NCBI GenBank assembly: GCA_023634235.1
Contig: JAMKCF010000002.1
Span: 9,509,591 to 9,573,590 of the forward strand
DNA from: Pisaster brevispinus
Taxonomy: Eukaryota > Echinodermata > Asteroidea > Forcipulatida > Asteriidae
DNA: 64,000 nucleotides
Direction: 5' to 3'
Under the pieces are notes generated by a model. That model was not told the DNA's origin. It saw only the letters and a program-made list of their open reading frames with translations, and made no database searches. A program made the translations under genes and the position numbers. Below are positions 25,273 through 38,010 of the stretch, piece after piece. Positions within the stretch are counted from its first letter, which is position 1; every line of letters begins with the position of its first letter.

Positions 25273-25298
25273 TGACCTTTTATTTGAATAAAAGGTCA
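25273..25298. other. Perfect 11-bp stem, 4-base loop hairpin with diverging AGGTCA half-sites
   Basis: TGACCTTTTAT (25273-25283) and ATAAAAGGTCA (25288-25298) are exact reverse complements around TTGA. AGGTCA is the nuclear-receptor half-site, here as an everted pair. It ends 16 bases before the perfect-ended MITE and could instead be the scar of an older palindromic element. Confidence 0.6.
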
Positions 25299-25314
25299 CC
25301 GTTGAAGAGGTCCT

Positions 25315-25507
25315 GGGCCCAATTTCATAGAGCTGCTTAAGCAGAAAATATTGCTTAACAATTGTCTGCTAAGCAGAAATGAGCAGGATACCAGTCACAA
25401 ATTGTACATGTGACATGATAGTTTGGCTGGTAACCTTATTCTGGTAAGCTTGATTTGGTTGTGCTAAGCTACTTTTTGTGCTTAAGCAGCTCTATGAAAT
25501 TGGGCCC
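25315..25507. mobile_element. MITE with perfect 29-bp inverted ends (GGGCCCAATTTCATAGAGCT type)
   Basis: Positions 25315-25343 and 25479-25507 are exact reverse complements over 29 bases, beginning GGGCCCAATTTCATAGAGCT. The 193-bp element has no coding capacity and is internally palindromic (GCTTAAGCAG words, GGTTACCAGCC-like inner segment). Two diverged relatives lie at 8450-8578 and 56336-56454. Perfect ends suggest a younger insertion than the relatives. I recall similar ends as common in echinoderm genomes; that needs a database check. Confidence 0.85.
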
Positions 25508-26799
25508 TGTAGGCAGCCAACTCCTGGGTGCTAAACCCAAATAGTTAAGACTCACCACATCATCACAATTACACCTTTGTGGCTCTGTGTCTCTCAATGA
25601 TCTACAAGATGCAATCCACTGAACCTCAAGAGGATATACAGACAGCTCATGTTCAAATATTTAAGAGTTGGTTTGGGTCTCCTCTCGATTTTGAGGATGA
25701 ATCCACCAGAATATCTGTTGTTACATTTCGGAGGGTTAGCAGATAACCACAAATTGTGGGGTATAGTCAATGTCCCCCTTTTTCGAGAGGATGGAGCCCC
25801 TCCCCCATTAGAGTGTTAAACTTCAAAGAATGCTGACTCTCGCTCTACCCTCACAAACAAATCAAGTTTCTTGACACAATATCAGCTGCTTCTTTCTTCC
25901 CTCAGTGACTACATCACATTTTGGAGGCAAAAGAAGATTGAAACCCTAGAGCAGAAATGAGAAATCCTGCGAAAACTACAGCCTGTAATAACAGCAACAG
26001 CAATATGTGTTTGCTAGCTAACATATCTCCAGCTTCGTGCCTTTAAAACTCAGGCAACCCTAAATAATACAAAAATCAAACTCCCTTTGAATCTATACCC
26101 AGGGGAAATGGTAACAAAAAAAGCAAAATGCTTGACTGGACTGCCAAAGAATTTACATCTCAGATATTTTCACAGTTTTTCTTAGCAATTCAGGGATTTG
26201 GAGGCACAGATGCAATTGCTGACAGACGTCCTGCAGACAAAACTGAGCAACCTAAAGGGCCAGGCTTGATGTGACATGGCAGAGCTTGCAGCAGCAGTGG
26301 AGGAAAAGACACAATATTTACATCTTAAAAATTAAATACTTAAATTGTCATAACTAAATACACATTGAAATTCTTCATTTGGAAATTTGGAAATTTGTTG
26401 CCCTTCAGTTTTATCCCCAGCTCTTTTCTAATGAGGATAAAATTCTTAGGACAGACATTGTGTCATTCTCATTCAAGTCTGAATCCATCAGTTTCAAACT
26501 GGTGCCTTCAGAGTGTCGCATGGCTATTTCAGACTAAGTGGTCAAGGTACCTGACTACAGTTAATCCCCCATGCCGAGTATAATGTATGAAAAAAAGTGG
26601 CCTGTAACATTCCAGCATTTTTAGGAGACAAATCACTTTGATGTGTGTATCAGATGAGCTCAAGAATCTTAAAATTAAATTCTTGATTTCACAAACAGAT
26701 TCTCTTCCCTGTGAAACATCATCTACCCTTCCCTGTGACAGCAGTTACTTTTTCCAGACAGGAATTTAACCATGGGAAGGAATACTTAGCAAATTTTAG

Positions 26800-27080
26800 G
26801 GATGCCCTTTAAGGGTTGATGAAGCTCGATCAATATCCATGCATTGCCCAGGACTGATGGGTCTGACCCGACCCTATCCCAGGCAATGTATTGTATACGC
26901 AACCGTGACTCATGTATTGCAGAGTTTGTCCAGCTTTTATCAATATTATTTCTAGGACTCGGTGGTGTATTCGTTAAGGCAGAAAAATGCCTGCAACATG
27001 TATCAATGCGAGGGAGGATGACGGGACGCTGCCGCGCGATATGGGCAGATGGTGTCAATAGAATGATCAATTACTATGTT
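26800..27080. other. Repeat-free block with a loose inverted repeat
   Basis: TGCATTGCCCAGG (about 26839) and CCCAGGCAATGTA (about 26878) are near-inverted around a CCGACCC-containing loop. Both strands are open (80 and 94 codons) without motifs. Candidate regulatory element. Confidence 0.22.
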
Positions 27081-27689
27081 GGGTGATTTACTGCAGGGGG
27101 GGGGATAATACTTTATGATAAGTAAACAAACCAATATGCACACTGAATCACTGTTGATTCTATTTATTAATAGTTGTTGTAATTTTTTTGGTTTGGGTTT
27201 GGTCTCCCATGAAATTGTAAGATGATTCCTGTTACTTGAACAAAAAGTGAATACTTCTGATAGTTATTAAGTGTGGTGTGATCATGGATTGGTGGTTATA
27301 TGAACATCTGCACATGTGGAGCTTTTAGGAATAGCCGAGCAGTATGGCTCCAAAAATAATTGATAAAATAATATACTATTGATCATAGCTACATTGTACA
27401 TAGTCCAAAGTCTGTGCGGAATTTATACTTTTAAAAGGAAACAATGCACTTGTTCTTTGACAACTGTTCAAAAATATAACTGAAGGTTAATGGAATAATA
27501 ACAAGTTTAAAGGAATGGTACATTGGCGGAAAGATTTTTTTGCAGTTCAATCAATCATATTTTTAAAAATTCAAAACTTTTATCTTTCACCAACAATTAA
27601 AAGTCTTTCTGGGAACAGTATAAAAACTTAGTCACATGGGAGAAGTAGAAATGAAATGAGTGGGCATTCATATTGGCTCACTGCTTTCA

Positions 27690-27935
27690 TCCCTGCCGTT
27701 CACCTCGACCCCTGTTCAAATCGCAGACCGGAGCCTTCCACATGTGTTGGGTTTTCAGTCCGAACCTGGTCGCGTGGTTTTTCCGTATTGGGGTTCTCTT
27801 CCCAATTCTCAAACTGATATTACCCCTCCATCTTCTCTACACAGATATCTTAAGGCCTACAGGTTGCAGTGCGAATCCCTTTTGAAGGTTCCTTCGTTTC
27901 GTTACCAGGAAGATAAAGTAATATTAATAATAAAT
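27690..27935 (+). mobile_element. tRNA-derived SINE (family B), copy 2
   Basis: It has the same layout as 17805: B-box-like CCTGTTCAAATCGCAGACC, GCGTGGTTTTTCC, CATCTTCTCTACACAGATAT, GAAGGTTCCTTCGTTTCGTT, ACCAGGAAG, then a tail of AATATTAATAATAAA. It carries an extra segment (AAGGCCTACAGGTTGCAGTG) absent from the first copy. An open frame of 92 codons across it is not a gene. Confidence 0.7.
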
Positions 27936-28349
27936 TAACACAACAACAATTTTTGTTACTGATAGTTGTATATCTCATGAGGGCTCGTGTTGGACACTAT
28001 TTTGCTCTTTAACGAAACCAGTAAGGTTGGATTCAATACAAACCTGCACGCACTCAAAGACAAGAGCAAGTAGTACCATGACAGAACTTAGTCATATGTA
28101 AACAAAACATAATCAAATGTGAAATCCAACCAAACAATTCATTACAGTTCATATCAATGCTGGACACTCTTTTTGACTTTTTTATACGCAATCATGTCAC
28201 ATGAATGGACAAAGTTTGACCATGGTTTGACAGCAGTTGATGTAGATGTTGGGAGCAAACAAGTAGATCATCTTGTTGTCCACACGAAAGGGCAGAGCCA
28301 ATCCAACCAAGCCCAATGAGCTAATTGTAAGCAGTCTGTATTTCCCCAT

Positions 28350-28380
28350 GTACAATACAGTTTCTTGTACAATACAGTTT
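28350..28380. repeat. Short direct repeat GTACAATACAGTTT
   Basis: Two copies separated by CTT; a simple local duplication. Confidence 0.85.
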
Positions 28381-29799
28381 ATCATGATTGCTGGTGAGTG
28401 ACATACTTGTAATGATCGATAGTTAATGGCATTGATTCTGATTACACAACTGCCACTGACGACATTGAGGCGCTGGGGCAAATAACAAGTTTACTAGAAA
28501 CAGACTGCAAGTCAGCTATATCACGGCGTCAACCATATGACAGGATTCATCCTTACCAGTGGTCTGTGGTTACAACACCCCAGGACCACAAAACAATTTT
28601 CTCCAAGTGGTCCAGCTGGCAACAGTTTTAGCCAATATCAGCACAGACTGTTCATACTGCTTTAAAAGTACAAGTTTCAATACAAAATGGCAAGGTTGAT
28701 TGGAAAGCTTCAGATAATGGACCAGTGAAAATAAAATGGCGAGCTTCTAGGTCTAGCTGGCAAGTGACCAATATAGAAAAGGGAAAACTTTATTACAGCA
28801 CTTTTTCCATCACAAACTACTACTGGACATTTCTTCAAACAATAACCACAATTTAAAAACAAGTTAATCTTCGCACAGTTAATCAATTTGTATTCTTTCT
28901 GCACATACATGGTAATAACACCTAGGAACTTTACTTTTCTACTCTGAACAGCAGTGTACTAGTTGATTGGCCTATCAGATGACCACATTGGTCATTTTCT
29001 GATTTGGCTATTGTACACAATTGCTCTAATATAAAAAAAGATATATTAAAAAAAATATTTAAAAACATACACATGATATAACATCAAACATTCTGAATTT
29101 ATCACCTGTGATAAAACATTCAATCAGCAGATAAACATACAAGTGCTCATGTGATATTTGTGGCTACCAGTTTTTTAATATAGCTGAAAATCTTGTTTTA
29201 ATACTGAATTTAAGTTAATGTTCTACCTCACTTTTGACAAAATGTCAAACTCTTTTTTCTTTTGATACTGAGCAAATCACATCTATTCTACTCAGTCACT
29301 GCCAACCAAGTCTCTCCCCCCCCCCAACCAACCCAAAAAGGAGCTCTTTCTTAATGATGAAGAACTGCCGATAACTTCTAGCAAACCCTCATGTGATTGC
29401 AGATCTACTGGTGGCTTCAGCATGAGGCCTGGAGTCAAATTATGGCTAACTCGGGTCATTCATCACTGCTTGGCGTGAGGTGTTTTGTTGATGCTTGGAA
29501 TGAGAGGTTTTCAACAGTGTAAGTGTAGTTGCAGGAAAATAAATCCCAAAAAAATAAAATCAAAAAAATAAAATCTCACCCAAGAATAAAAACACCACCT
29601 TCATTCTCAGTCAATAATGTTTATAGTGTGTAAATGATACTGTTGTGTTCATGAAAAGATTAATACAATATGCAAAAAATAATAATTACGATTAAAATAA
29701 ATATAGAACTTTGGATAGTTCTATTTTGTATCTATAAAAGTGTGCGCTATGCAGGCATGATGCTTCAGGGATGTGGCAGAGGCCTTCATGCCCATTGTC

Positions 29800-30042
29800 A
29801 TTTGTTAGTATTAATGTTGGTTTACCGTACTAAATTACTGCTTTATTTTTGTATTAATCTTTTTATATAATATATTTTTTTAATGGTATTTTTACGGTTT
29901 TTAACTTTGGCTACAATGTTTCTGTTGCTTTTAATTATTTTTGTATATCATGTTCTGGGAATTTCATACTTGTTTTTATACTGTCAAAAGGCCACATGAA
30001 TTTTCCCTTGTGGGACAACAAAGTTTTATCTATCTATCTATC
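29800..30042 (+). mobile_element. LINE 3' end with (TCTA)n tail
   Basis: CCCTTGTGGGACAACAAAG (30004-30022) followed by TTTTATCTATCTATCTATC is the characteristic 3' terminus of CR1/L2/Rex-like LINEs, where the element ends in a short microsatellite. The upstream T-rich stretch is probably 3' UTR. No reverse-transcriptase coding remains, consistent with a 5'-truncated copy. The left boundary is a guess. Confidence 0.65.
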
Positions 30043-33000
30043 AGTGCATTGGTGCCCCACTGCCCCTTAACATGTTTCAGTACAAATTGTCATTTCTCTC
30101 ATTGAGGTGCCCTTTACTATGAAAAAAATCCTTGCTCTGACAAGAACCAAAGTATCAGGCCTGGCTCTGGTTCATCCACGAGGTCTTTGCTTCATTTGAA
30201 TTGCAGATACATATTTGGTGGAAAGTAAATCTTTGCAAGTCCTTAAGAAAATACATACAAATCCACCGACATTTACTTTGCAAATGCCTTCACTTTCCAT
30301 ATCACTTGAATAAGTTCAGACAACTGCAAGAATTTAAACTGAAACCACAAATTAATGTTTTATGCAACGAGGCACTCAAGGAAAAGGATGAAGGATTATC
30401 CGACAAGAACAATTTGGGAATTTAACAGAGTAAATTGAGGTAGACGTTGAATTTGTCAGGGACGCAGGGCTCCCACTAAGTGGTCAATGACCTTAAGAAA
30501 AAGAGCAAAAAAGAAATTGACGGTAATCATTTTGAATAAATTGCTATCTGCATGGAGCCTGGATATACTCCAAGCAATACTGAATTATACAAATTCAACT
30601 CCGACTGTTTTAGTAAATTTTCAAATGTCAATAGCATTTTGAGTCAATAGGCTGTTTGCGTTTTGTTGTTTCAAAAGATTACCCAATTTTGTGTTCAAAA
30701 CAACATCCCTTAAATAGCTACTTATTTGTTTTCGCTGGTTCACTTTAACAAATAGTGACTTAAATAGCAACTTGTTAGTTTTTGATATCTAAATATGGTA
30801 AGTTGTAATGCAAATATTTGAATTGGTTTCCTTCCAAGTCAACATTTATTCATATTCATACATGATTTCTACCATTTAAACTTTTATAAAGTCTCTTAGA
30901 AGTTTCTAACGAGTGCCATATAACCATGGTAACAAAATTTCTCACAATTCTTACAACACTAGCAGTTTTTCAAAATTGTGAGCACACTTAACAGCCTTTC
31001 CCAATGAAACTATTGTTGTTTTAGTAAGAGATCTGTGTGAATGTCAACCAAATCCATCAGAGATCATCTTTCAACCACACACAGCTTCAAACATCTCTAT
31101 TCTTTCCATTCCAATCTCAAATCTCTCAACAATTACTTACTACTTTAAACTTTTAATTTAGTTGTAGAAAAGTTTGAATAACTTTTAATGATTGCATCTG
31201 GTTATTAAACAAGCAAGGTTTCTCAATAAACAGACTCTGGCTCATCTTCAAAAGGAAAATAATGGTTGTGATCAACATTGTAAACGGGTGACTTTTTAAA
31301 AATGAACGCCAATTTTGGTGTGGATTTATTTTGAACAAGCAGTGCATCTCTTGTCAGGAGGTTATTTTAGCACAGTGTCTGCTGTCAAATGCACCTGGAG
31401 TCATTTTGGCTCATGCTGGGTGCCACCCTGTGTTCCTTGTCCAAGTCCTCCTACTTGCCACTGATCGCACGGTTGGATAACACACCAGCACTGCGAGACG
31501 ACATTCCGTAAGAAGCACGTACAAGGAACCGTGAACAAGTTCACTGCACCCTCAGCGTGGCGAGGGTCTAACGAAAGTTGGGTTTTTCTCACGTACAAAT
31601 CACACGTCCGCTTGTTGTGAAAGGGTTGTTGATGCTATGATATTGTCATAACAAATTAATTTCATCATTTTCTGTGATTTTACGAGCAATTTCCACAATG
31701 GACAAGAGTTCTTAACAACTTTAAACATTTTCTAATATCATTTAATTTGAGACTATTTCACAATTGATCACATTTTTATTACATTTCAACAGGGAAGTAC
31801 TAGTCATAAATTCAATAATCTGCAGAAACAACACTGCATTTCTTGTCTTCCCAAGGCATTTCTGAGATAATAACTTTTTACATATCAGGACCACCCATAC
31901 CGTTTGACGGTAAATACCTAAAAGTTGGAGGAAAAGTATTTTTTAGTTGGTTGCTTCTGGCTTCAAATAAATTGTTTGCAAAAATTGCTGGCGAACAGGC
32001 ATTTGAAGGCCCTAACTTGGTGTTTAGTGCATGAAACCATGAAAAGTCTACCACAACCAGAGTCTACAAGTCTTGCATTTGAAGAACTTAAGTTTCAGCT
32101 CGTGTATAACCAACGATCAGAGTCTACCCCTTCCTGAAAACTTTCTTACAAGTTTTTGAGTTTCATAATGATTTATCACATAATTTATGACACAGCTAGC
32201 TTGTTTTCATACCAACTAGAGAAATTGTTGTCTTAAGTGGGACTACAAATCACTTCTTTTCAAATGTTTGACGGCATGCATGTCAAGGGGTTATTGATTT
32301 AACCTCATCCAACAATATCTGTCCCTCTGTCTCTCTGTCTCTCTGTTTAATTTTTCTCACTCCTTTTGCCTCGCTTTAAAATCCTTTCAATAATTCTTCC
32401 CAGATATCTTGGTCACTTATCGGAAGACATCTATTGCTCCTATCACTCCTTCAACTCCTGTTTCTACTTACTCTAAGATACAATTCTCTTTCTAAGATGA
32501 ACTCACATCAAGATGTCACTCTAGCCTATGATAGAGCAGGGCAACCCGTTATTAAAATAGTACTGATTCTCCAAGATGAAATAGGCCTATTCTAATATTT
32601 TAACACTTCCAAAAGTAATTAAATTTAATGAAATGATGCACAATTAAAATTATGTTTAAGAACTGTATGTGGCATTCAATGTTGCTACTGACACAAATCA
32701 ATAAAATTGTCATTTGAATGAAATATTTCTGTAAGACGACGTATTTCACCAGAGTGATTTAAATAGTGTTTATGTATACAAATACTTGCAAAGTAGCTGT
32801 CCCACAGTCAGCAAATTGATATGCTTACACAAAAAATTACATCCTCATACAAAATTGGACTATTCCACTACAACTCAGGGAATGATAATTCCATTGCAGT
32901 ATCAACTCAACACTGACTGACACTTCAAACGTTTCTTCTTCTTTTTTTTACAGCGAACCCTTATAAAAAAAATTCTGAAGTGTCACTGAAAACTGATTTT

Positions 33001-33234
33001 TTTTTTTTTTTTCAGGCTATATTGGATGATTCCATTTAAAGTGAAGGGTGGTCAGAGTATCATGAGGGTGAATGACCACCCTCCATGTATCATGTTCAAG
33101 GAATAAAACCTGAAGCCTTAGGACATGTTAATGCAGCTGTCCAGGTAGTAGTTGGTCGCAGTAGGCGACCCTATCAAACATGACTTTGCACCATCAGCCA
33201 AGTGTTTGCAACAAAACTGTAATAATTTGTAAGG
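30043..33234. other. Intron stretch, nothing recognised
   Basis: AT-rich unique-looking sequence. Open frames of 63-74 codons lack motifs. Confidence 0.55.
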
Positions 33235-33507
33235 GGATGTCAGGACTGTAGGGGTGTTGTCTGGATGGGCAACTAGGCGTAATATATCACCAATGAAGGT
33301 ATGGCAAGAACCCAAACTAGGCTGAGATGTAAGGGATGACAGGGCTGTAGGGGTGAGTAGGTGTATACCATAGAAAGTATGTTGAGATCCCAAACTAGAA
33401 TAAGGTGTAAGGGTAATCAGGGCTGTAGGGGTGTTGTCTAGATAGGTGACTTGGCATAATATATCGCCCATACAAAGTATGAAAGTTTTGTGAAGCTGAA
33501 AAGTTAT
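33235..33507. repeat. Imperfect minisatellite, three units of about 98/78/98 bp
   Basis: The unit core AGGGCTGTAGGGGTG recurs at about 33252, 33340 and 33419. Units 1 and 3 share TTGTCT.GAT.GG..ACT.GGC and AATATATC.CC. Units 1 and 2 share CCCAAACTAG and AGGTGTAAGGG-like ends. The middle unit has an internal deletion. A 174-codon minus-strand open frame over it (33118-33642) is repetitive as a result and has no domain I recognise. Confidence 0.7.
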
Positions 33508-33547
33508 AGGGGAGAATGTCAGGGGTTGTAGTAGGTTTGTAAAACCT

Positions 33548-33667
33548 GGGCTTGATTTCACAAAGCAGTAAAATTCGTCTTGAGATGAGTTGTCAGTATT
33601 ACCATAGTGTAATAATTCGCTTTGATAGACAGTTAAGATCAATCTTAATTCTTTGTGAAATTGGCCC
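33548..33667. mobile_element. MITE with TTTCACAAAG ends, copy 1
   Basis: The left end GGGCTTGATTTCACAAAG and the right end CTTTGTGAAATTGGCCC are imperfect inverted repeats about 17-18 bp long. The interior carries inverted words around AAGATCAATCTTAA. The 120-bp element abuts a minisatellite and interrupts its pattern. Confidence 0.7.
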
Positions 33668-35249
33668 TTTGTGACTTATGGTTTTTCTAATTACCAAATC
33701 TGGGCAAAGTTTGATGAATTTTCCTTATTAAAAGAGACTTTCATTTTAACACTTATGTTAAACTTGGGGGGGGGATACTATGAAATGGCAATACATACTA
33801 AATATGTGCGCTATTTTTTCTTTGAGAAGCAACAAATATATGTTGAAAAAATATTCACGTTCTCATTTAATACCACTTTTTTTCAGTGAGCCACTCCAGC
33901 CTACATTGCAATGTCTAAAAAAGGATTTTTCATCCTGGATTTGATGCGAAAAATCAAAATTCACATGACCTGAAACTCGGGCAACGGCACCTGCAGTAGA
34001 AACAACTTTCCAGTACAGATACAACGGTCATTTCTGCCAGCGAAATGGCAATCGAAAAGCACTTTCTTGTTTTTCATTCACGCCTGATGGGGGCGTTGAC
34101 AACAGATTAAAGTATCTTTCCTTTAGTTCTTTCCATCAGATGGGCATGCAAGGCTGAGAGAGGGTCACCCATGGAAGAGACACTTCCATGGTCCCCTTTC
34201 CAGTAAAACAGGCAACACATAATCTGGAGTGACAGATCTGTGTTAGGAATTATCACAGGGCAATTGCAATTTTTTCCTCTCACTCCCTTTCTCTCCATCC
34301 AGAGTTGGGTAAAACCGGATGAAGGATTGAAAAGTGTAACACTAATGGGTAAGCTTTTTTTTTCTTTTCTTTTTTTCCCCCTCTGGCTGGCAGGAGCTGC
34401 GAGTTAAGTATTATGGATGGGTGTGGGGGATGAAGTCTATTTGAACATCAATACTTGTAAAGTTACTGACAAACTGGATCCTGATGAGTTCCTGTGTGCC
34501 CTTGCTAAACAACTTGTAATGGATGGGTGAAATGGGGTGAGTGGATACTGCTGTTTGTGCACTTAAAAACTGGTGCTATGTTAGCTTAGCGATCAAGTAA
34601 ACTGCTACATAAAATGGTTATCTCCAGTGTCAATCGCGAATACATAATAAATCCCTAATAATTTCGAAGCGAGCCCATTCTTGTTTCAAATTCATTTTAA
34701 GTTTCAAGTACTCTGTTGAATCCGAAAAACTTTAGGATCAGTACATTTCTGATGAAAAAAAACAACCTGAGGACAACTGAAACATTTTAAAGTCCTGTGT
34801 ACATTTCGATCATGATGGATGGATCATTGAACATAAAAATTTGGTCTGATGTTTGAAATTTCAGAGATGGCCACTGTCAAATTTGCGTTAACAATGCTTG
34901 AAGGATATATTATAGAACGTTCTATTCACATACAAATGCTTTTCACCTGATACTACCATTAAAACATTTTGTACTAAAAAATGTAACGGATTGAAAGTTA
35001 ACAGGTAGAATTACTAACCCCTTTCAATAAATATTTGGTACTTCAATAGCTACCCAGTCAGCAGAAATTCTTAGCTGGGAACTACTGACTTTTACCAGTG
35101 CTTCAGAAGTATTTATAGCCGCATCGCCCAATTAAAAAACATGTCAAGTACCAGAAGCGTTCGCAGAAATTAATGTCACAAACTCCAACAAACTGTACAC
35201 TTGTTTAAAAAACATCTTTCAACATCATCATCTCCCATCTCTGCTCCTG

Positions 35250-35520
35250 CAAGCCAAGTGCATTAAAAGTTGACAACGATCTCGCCTAGCATTTGGAGAA
35301 AATCACGATTACCACGCGCCATGCTTAGGGGTCCGATTAAGGCACTACTTAGTGCTTTGGTGCCCTGCCAACACGAACTTCATAACAAGATTGAGACAGG
35401 GGGAGAGGAGAATCTCCTGGTCGTCTCCCTGCTCAAGCTAATTTGGGCTACTCTGAAACTGGCAGCAGGTCTGATTAGAGGGAAATAGATTGCCCGCCAG
35501 AGCATGCACCTTTCAGCACT
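35250..35520. other. Repeat-free GC-richer block
   Basis: It contains CACGATTACCACGCGCCATG, GGTCCGATTAAGGCACTAC and GCAGGTCTGATTAGAGGG. The 72-codon open frame has no recognisable motif. Confidence 0.22.
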
Positions 35521-37939
35521 AGCAATGAGAACGTGTAGTTAATCATTTGTGTTGTAGCTAAAGACAAGAAAGGGAGAAGATAGCGTAACTTGATGTCGTC
35601 CACATTATGACTTGAGGTATGCATCCGGATAGGAAAGAAACTATCTGGTGGAGAAGTTAAGTAAAGCTTATGAGGGCCTTGGAGGGTGCCTGTCAATGCA
35701 AACTGCATAAATGAGTGATACAGTTTTAGTGCCTTTGTATAAAGTGAAAACAATAGAAAGTCTTTTTGCCTCAACAAGCTGATTGATCTTTTTCTGATCA
35801 TTATCATTATTTCTCTCCAAACGAAAAAGCACAACATAAGTATATGGCAGCAGCAGCACAGTCTAAAAAGCATAACTTTGTATAGACATAAATGGAAACC
35901 TTAAATGCCATAAATCAGTTAAAATCGCATTCATTCTCTATTGAAATAACAACCCAAAGGCTGAAACAGTTCCACTTCTGAAATGATCTTAATCAAATAC
36001 ATATACAGCTCCCATGGTGAAAATAATATATCTTGTTATTTTCCTCTTAAAAGATGTAAAAGTTACTTTGTCAACTGCTTAAAATTGTCAGCGACATTTC
36101 CACGAAATGTTGCTCCTTGAAAATGTTGGCCATCAATTTCAGTTCAAATTGAAGTATGTATTCAATTATAGAACTCACAAGTCACAATTTTATGCCTAAA
36201 GGTGAGGTGTAGAGTTAGATTTTGACAATTATTTACGTAAAATGATTTAGATTAATCCAATATTCTAGTAATAGATGAAATAAATGTCTCATATATGTTC
36301 AGGTTCCCTTTCTGGAAGAGAAACAAGACCTCATGTAAAATGGTCAGCTTTTCTTTCTCAGATATCAACAACTTTAAAATGACAACTAACTTTTTTCACA
36401 CGGCATGATGGTGTCTGCACAAAACAAAAAAAATTAGGGGAAAATACTGTGCAGTATTGTAGACATCATTATACTAAGAAATAAGCATGATATACGTTTA
36501 CCAAGTAATGGCCGGGTACAAACTAAAACAAATATATGAGTCAAATTTACCTTGGTTCCCTTTAACTGGTCTGGTACCCAAAGGGCAAATAAATTCCATT
36601 GTGGCTACCATTTGACTTGCAGAAATCATTCAATAATCAACTAATCAATCTACTTTTTGACTGCCAGAGGCAAAATGTCCATTTTTAGACTTGGGTAACT
36701 GCTGTTGGGCAACGGACTGGAAGTAATTCCTACCCAAGTCAACAACAAAAATTTGCTAAAATGGCTTGAGTCTGTGAAAAAAGTGTTGGATCTAATGAAG
36801 TTTGGGGCCCCTAGGTATTCATGTGGTGGAATGCTCACAATGCAGTCATAGCACACTGTTGCAGGCTGCATCCTCCCATAGGTAAATGCTTGTGGCATGG
36901 ATGCAAGAGAGGGGGTATGTTTATGAAGACAGGCAGCAGAGTGAGTGCACAGATTAGTAAGTCAAGCCTCCAGGACCCAAAGACTTCAAAGTAACATTTT
37001 TGGCTGTCATCGGGTGTTTTTCTTGACTCATCTTCTTATGGATGTTTCACCAAGGCTATTAAAAAAGCATATTTTGGATATGGCTGTGGCTTTTGGGTGT
37101 AATTAAAGACAGACATTGATCTAGCCATATCAGAAGCCAGAGCCCATACTTTCAGACACACAAGAGATTCACTCTTGATATTTGTACACACAGTTCAGTA
37201 ATGAGGCAGTATCCACAAAAGGCTTGTGCTTTTATTTTAAAATTCGCTTCAAGGAATGAGAAACGTAGGATTCAAAAGCTGTATATCTCAGATAACCTAA
37301 ACTACACTTTTTATTATGAACAGTTTTATTTTCATTTTTCTCAAAAAAAAATTGATTATGAAGGCAAAAAAGTAAAACAAAGATCAGGACTAAGGGCTTT
37401 TATCAGTTAAGTTTAACTTATGACGTTGTTAGATTCAATTTCTTTTGGGTAAGAATGTAGTCAAGAATGTTTCTCCAACAACAAAAACATGACCACAATT
37501 TCCTCTGAAACATTCCTGCACTTTAGACCTATTTACTATCTCTATAGACGGGGGATGTGGTCACTCTCTACTGAAAGTGATTAAAGTTCAAACGCATTCT
37601 TTTGGAGGCTATGTGGTTTCATGCGTAAACTATAAGATTTGCCACAGCACATAACCTCCAGTAGACCATAGCAAACCAAATCAGACATCAACTACAGCCA
37701 CCAAAGAAAGCGATGACACATGGATGGATGGGTTCTGGTTATCACACCTCATTATATTCCATTAGTGGAAATCCTATCCATTAAAAGGAGGGGTTAGGAG
37801 GGGCATATGGCTAGCGTCTCACTACTACGGTAGGTGGTGAAATAAAGGATCCTGTTGGTTGTGAAAATGCAAATCTAACCACAGCTAAATGGTTGTATGA
37901 TTGATGTAAATGAAGCCTAGATCTGAAGCCATCTTAGTT

Positions 37940-38010
37940 TTTATAAGCACAAAGCTATGGGATTCAAACTGAGGCTACAGTCTGCAACAGTCCGGTGCCT
38001 CTAAAACATA
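37940..38010 (-). repeat. Possible tRNA-like SINE fragment
   Basis: On the minus strand AGGCACCGGACTGTTGCAGA is followed by CCTCAGTTTGAATCCCAT, which resembles the spacing of a tRNA variable arm and B box. No A box or SINE body was recognised, so this is weak. Confidence 0.3.

Noticed and set aside
34169..34192. Inverted repeat CCATGGAA...TTCCATGG
   Set aside because: Short stem in unique sequence with no supporting context.
35475..35873. 132-codon minus-strand open frame
   Set aside because: Hydrophobic N-terminal part but no coherent signal or membrane pattern and no recognisable domain.
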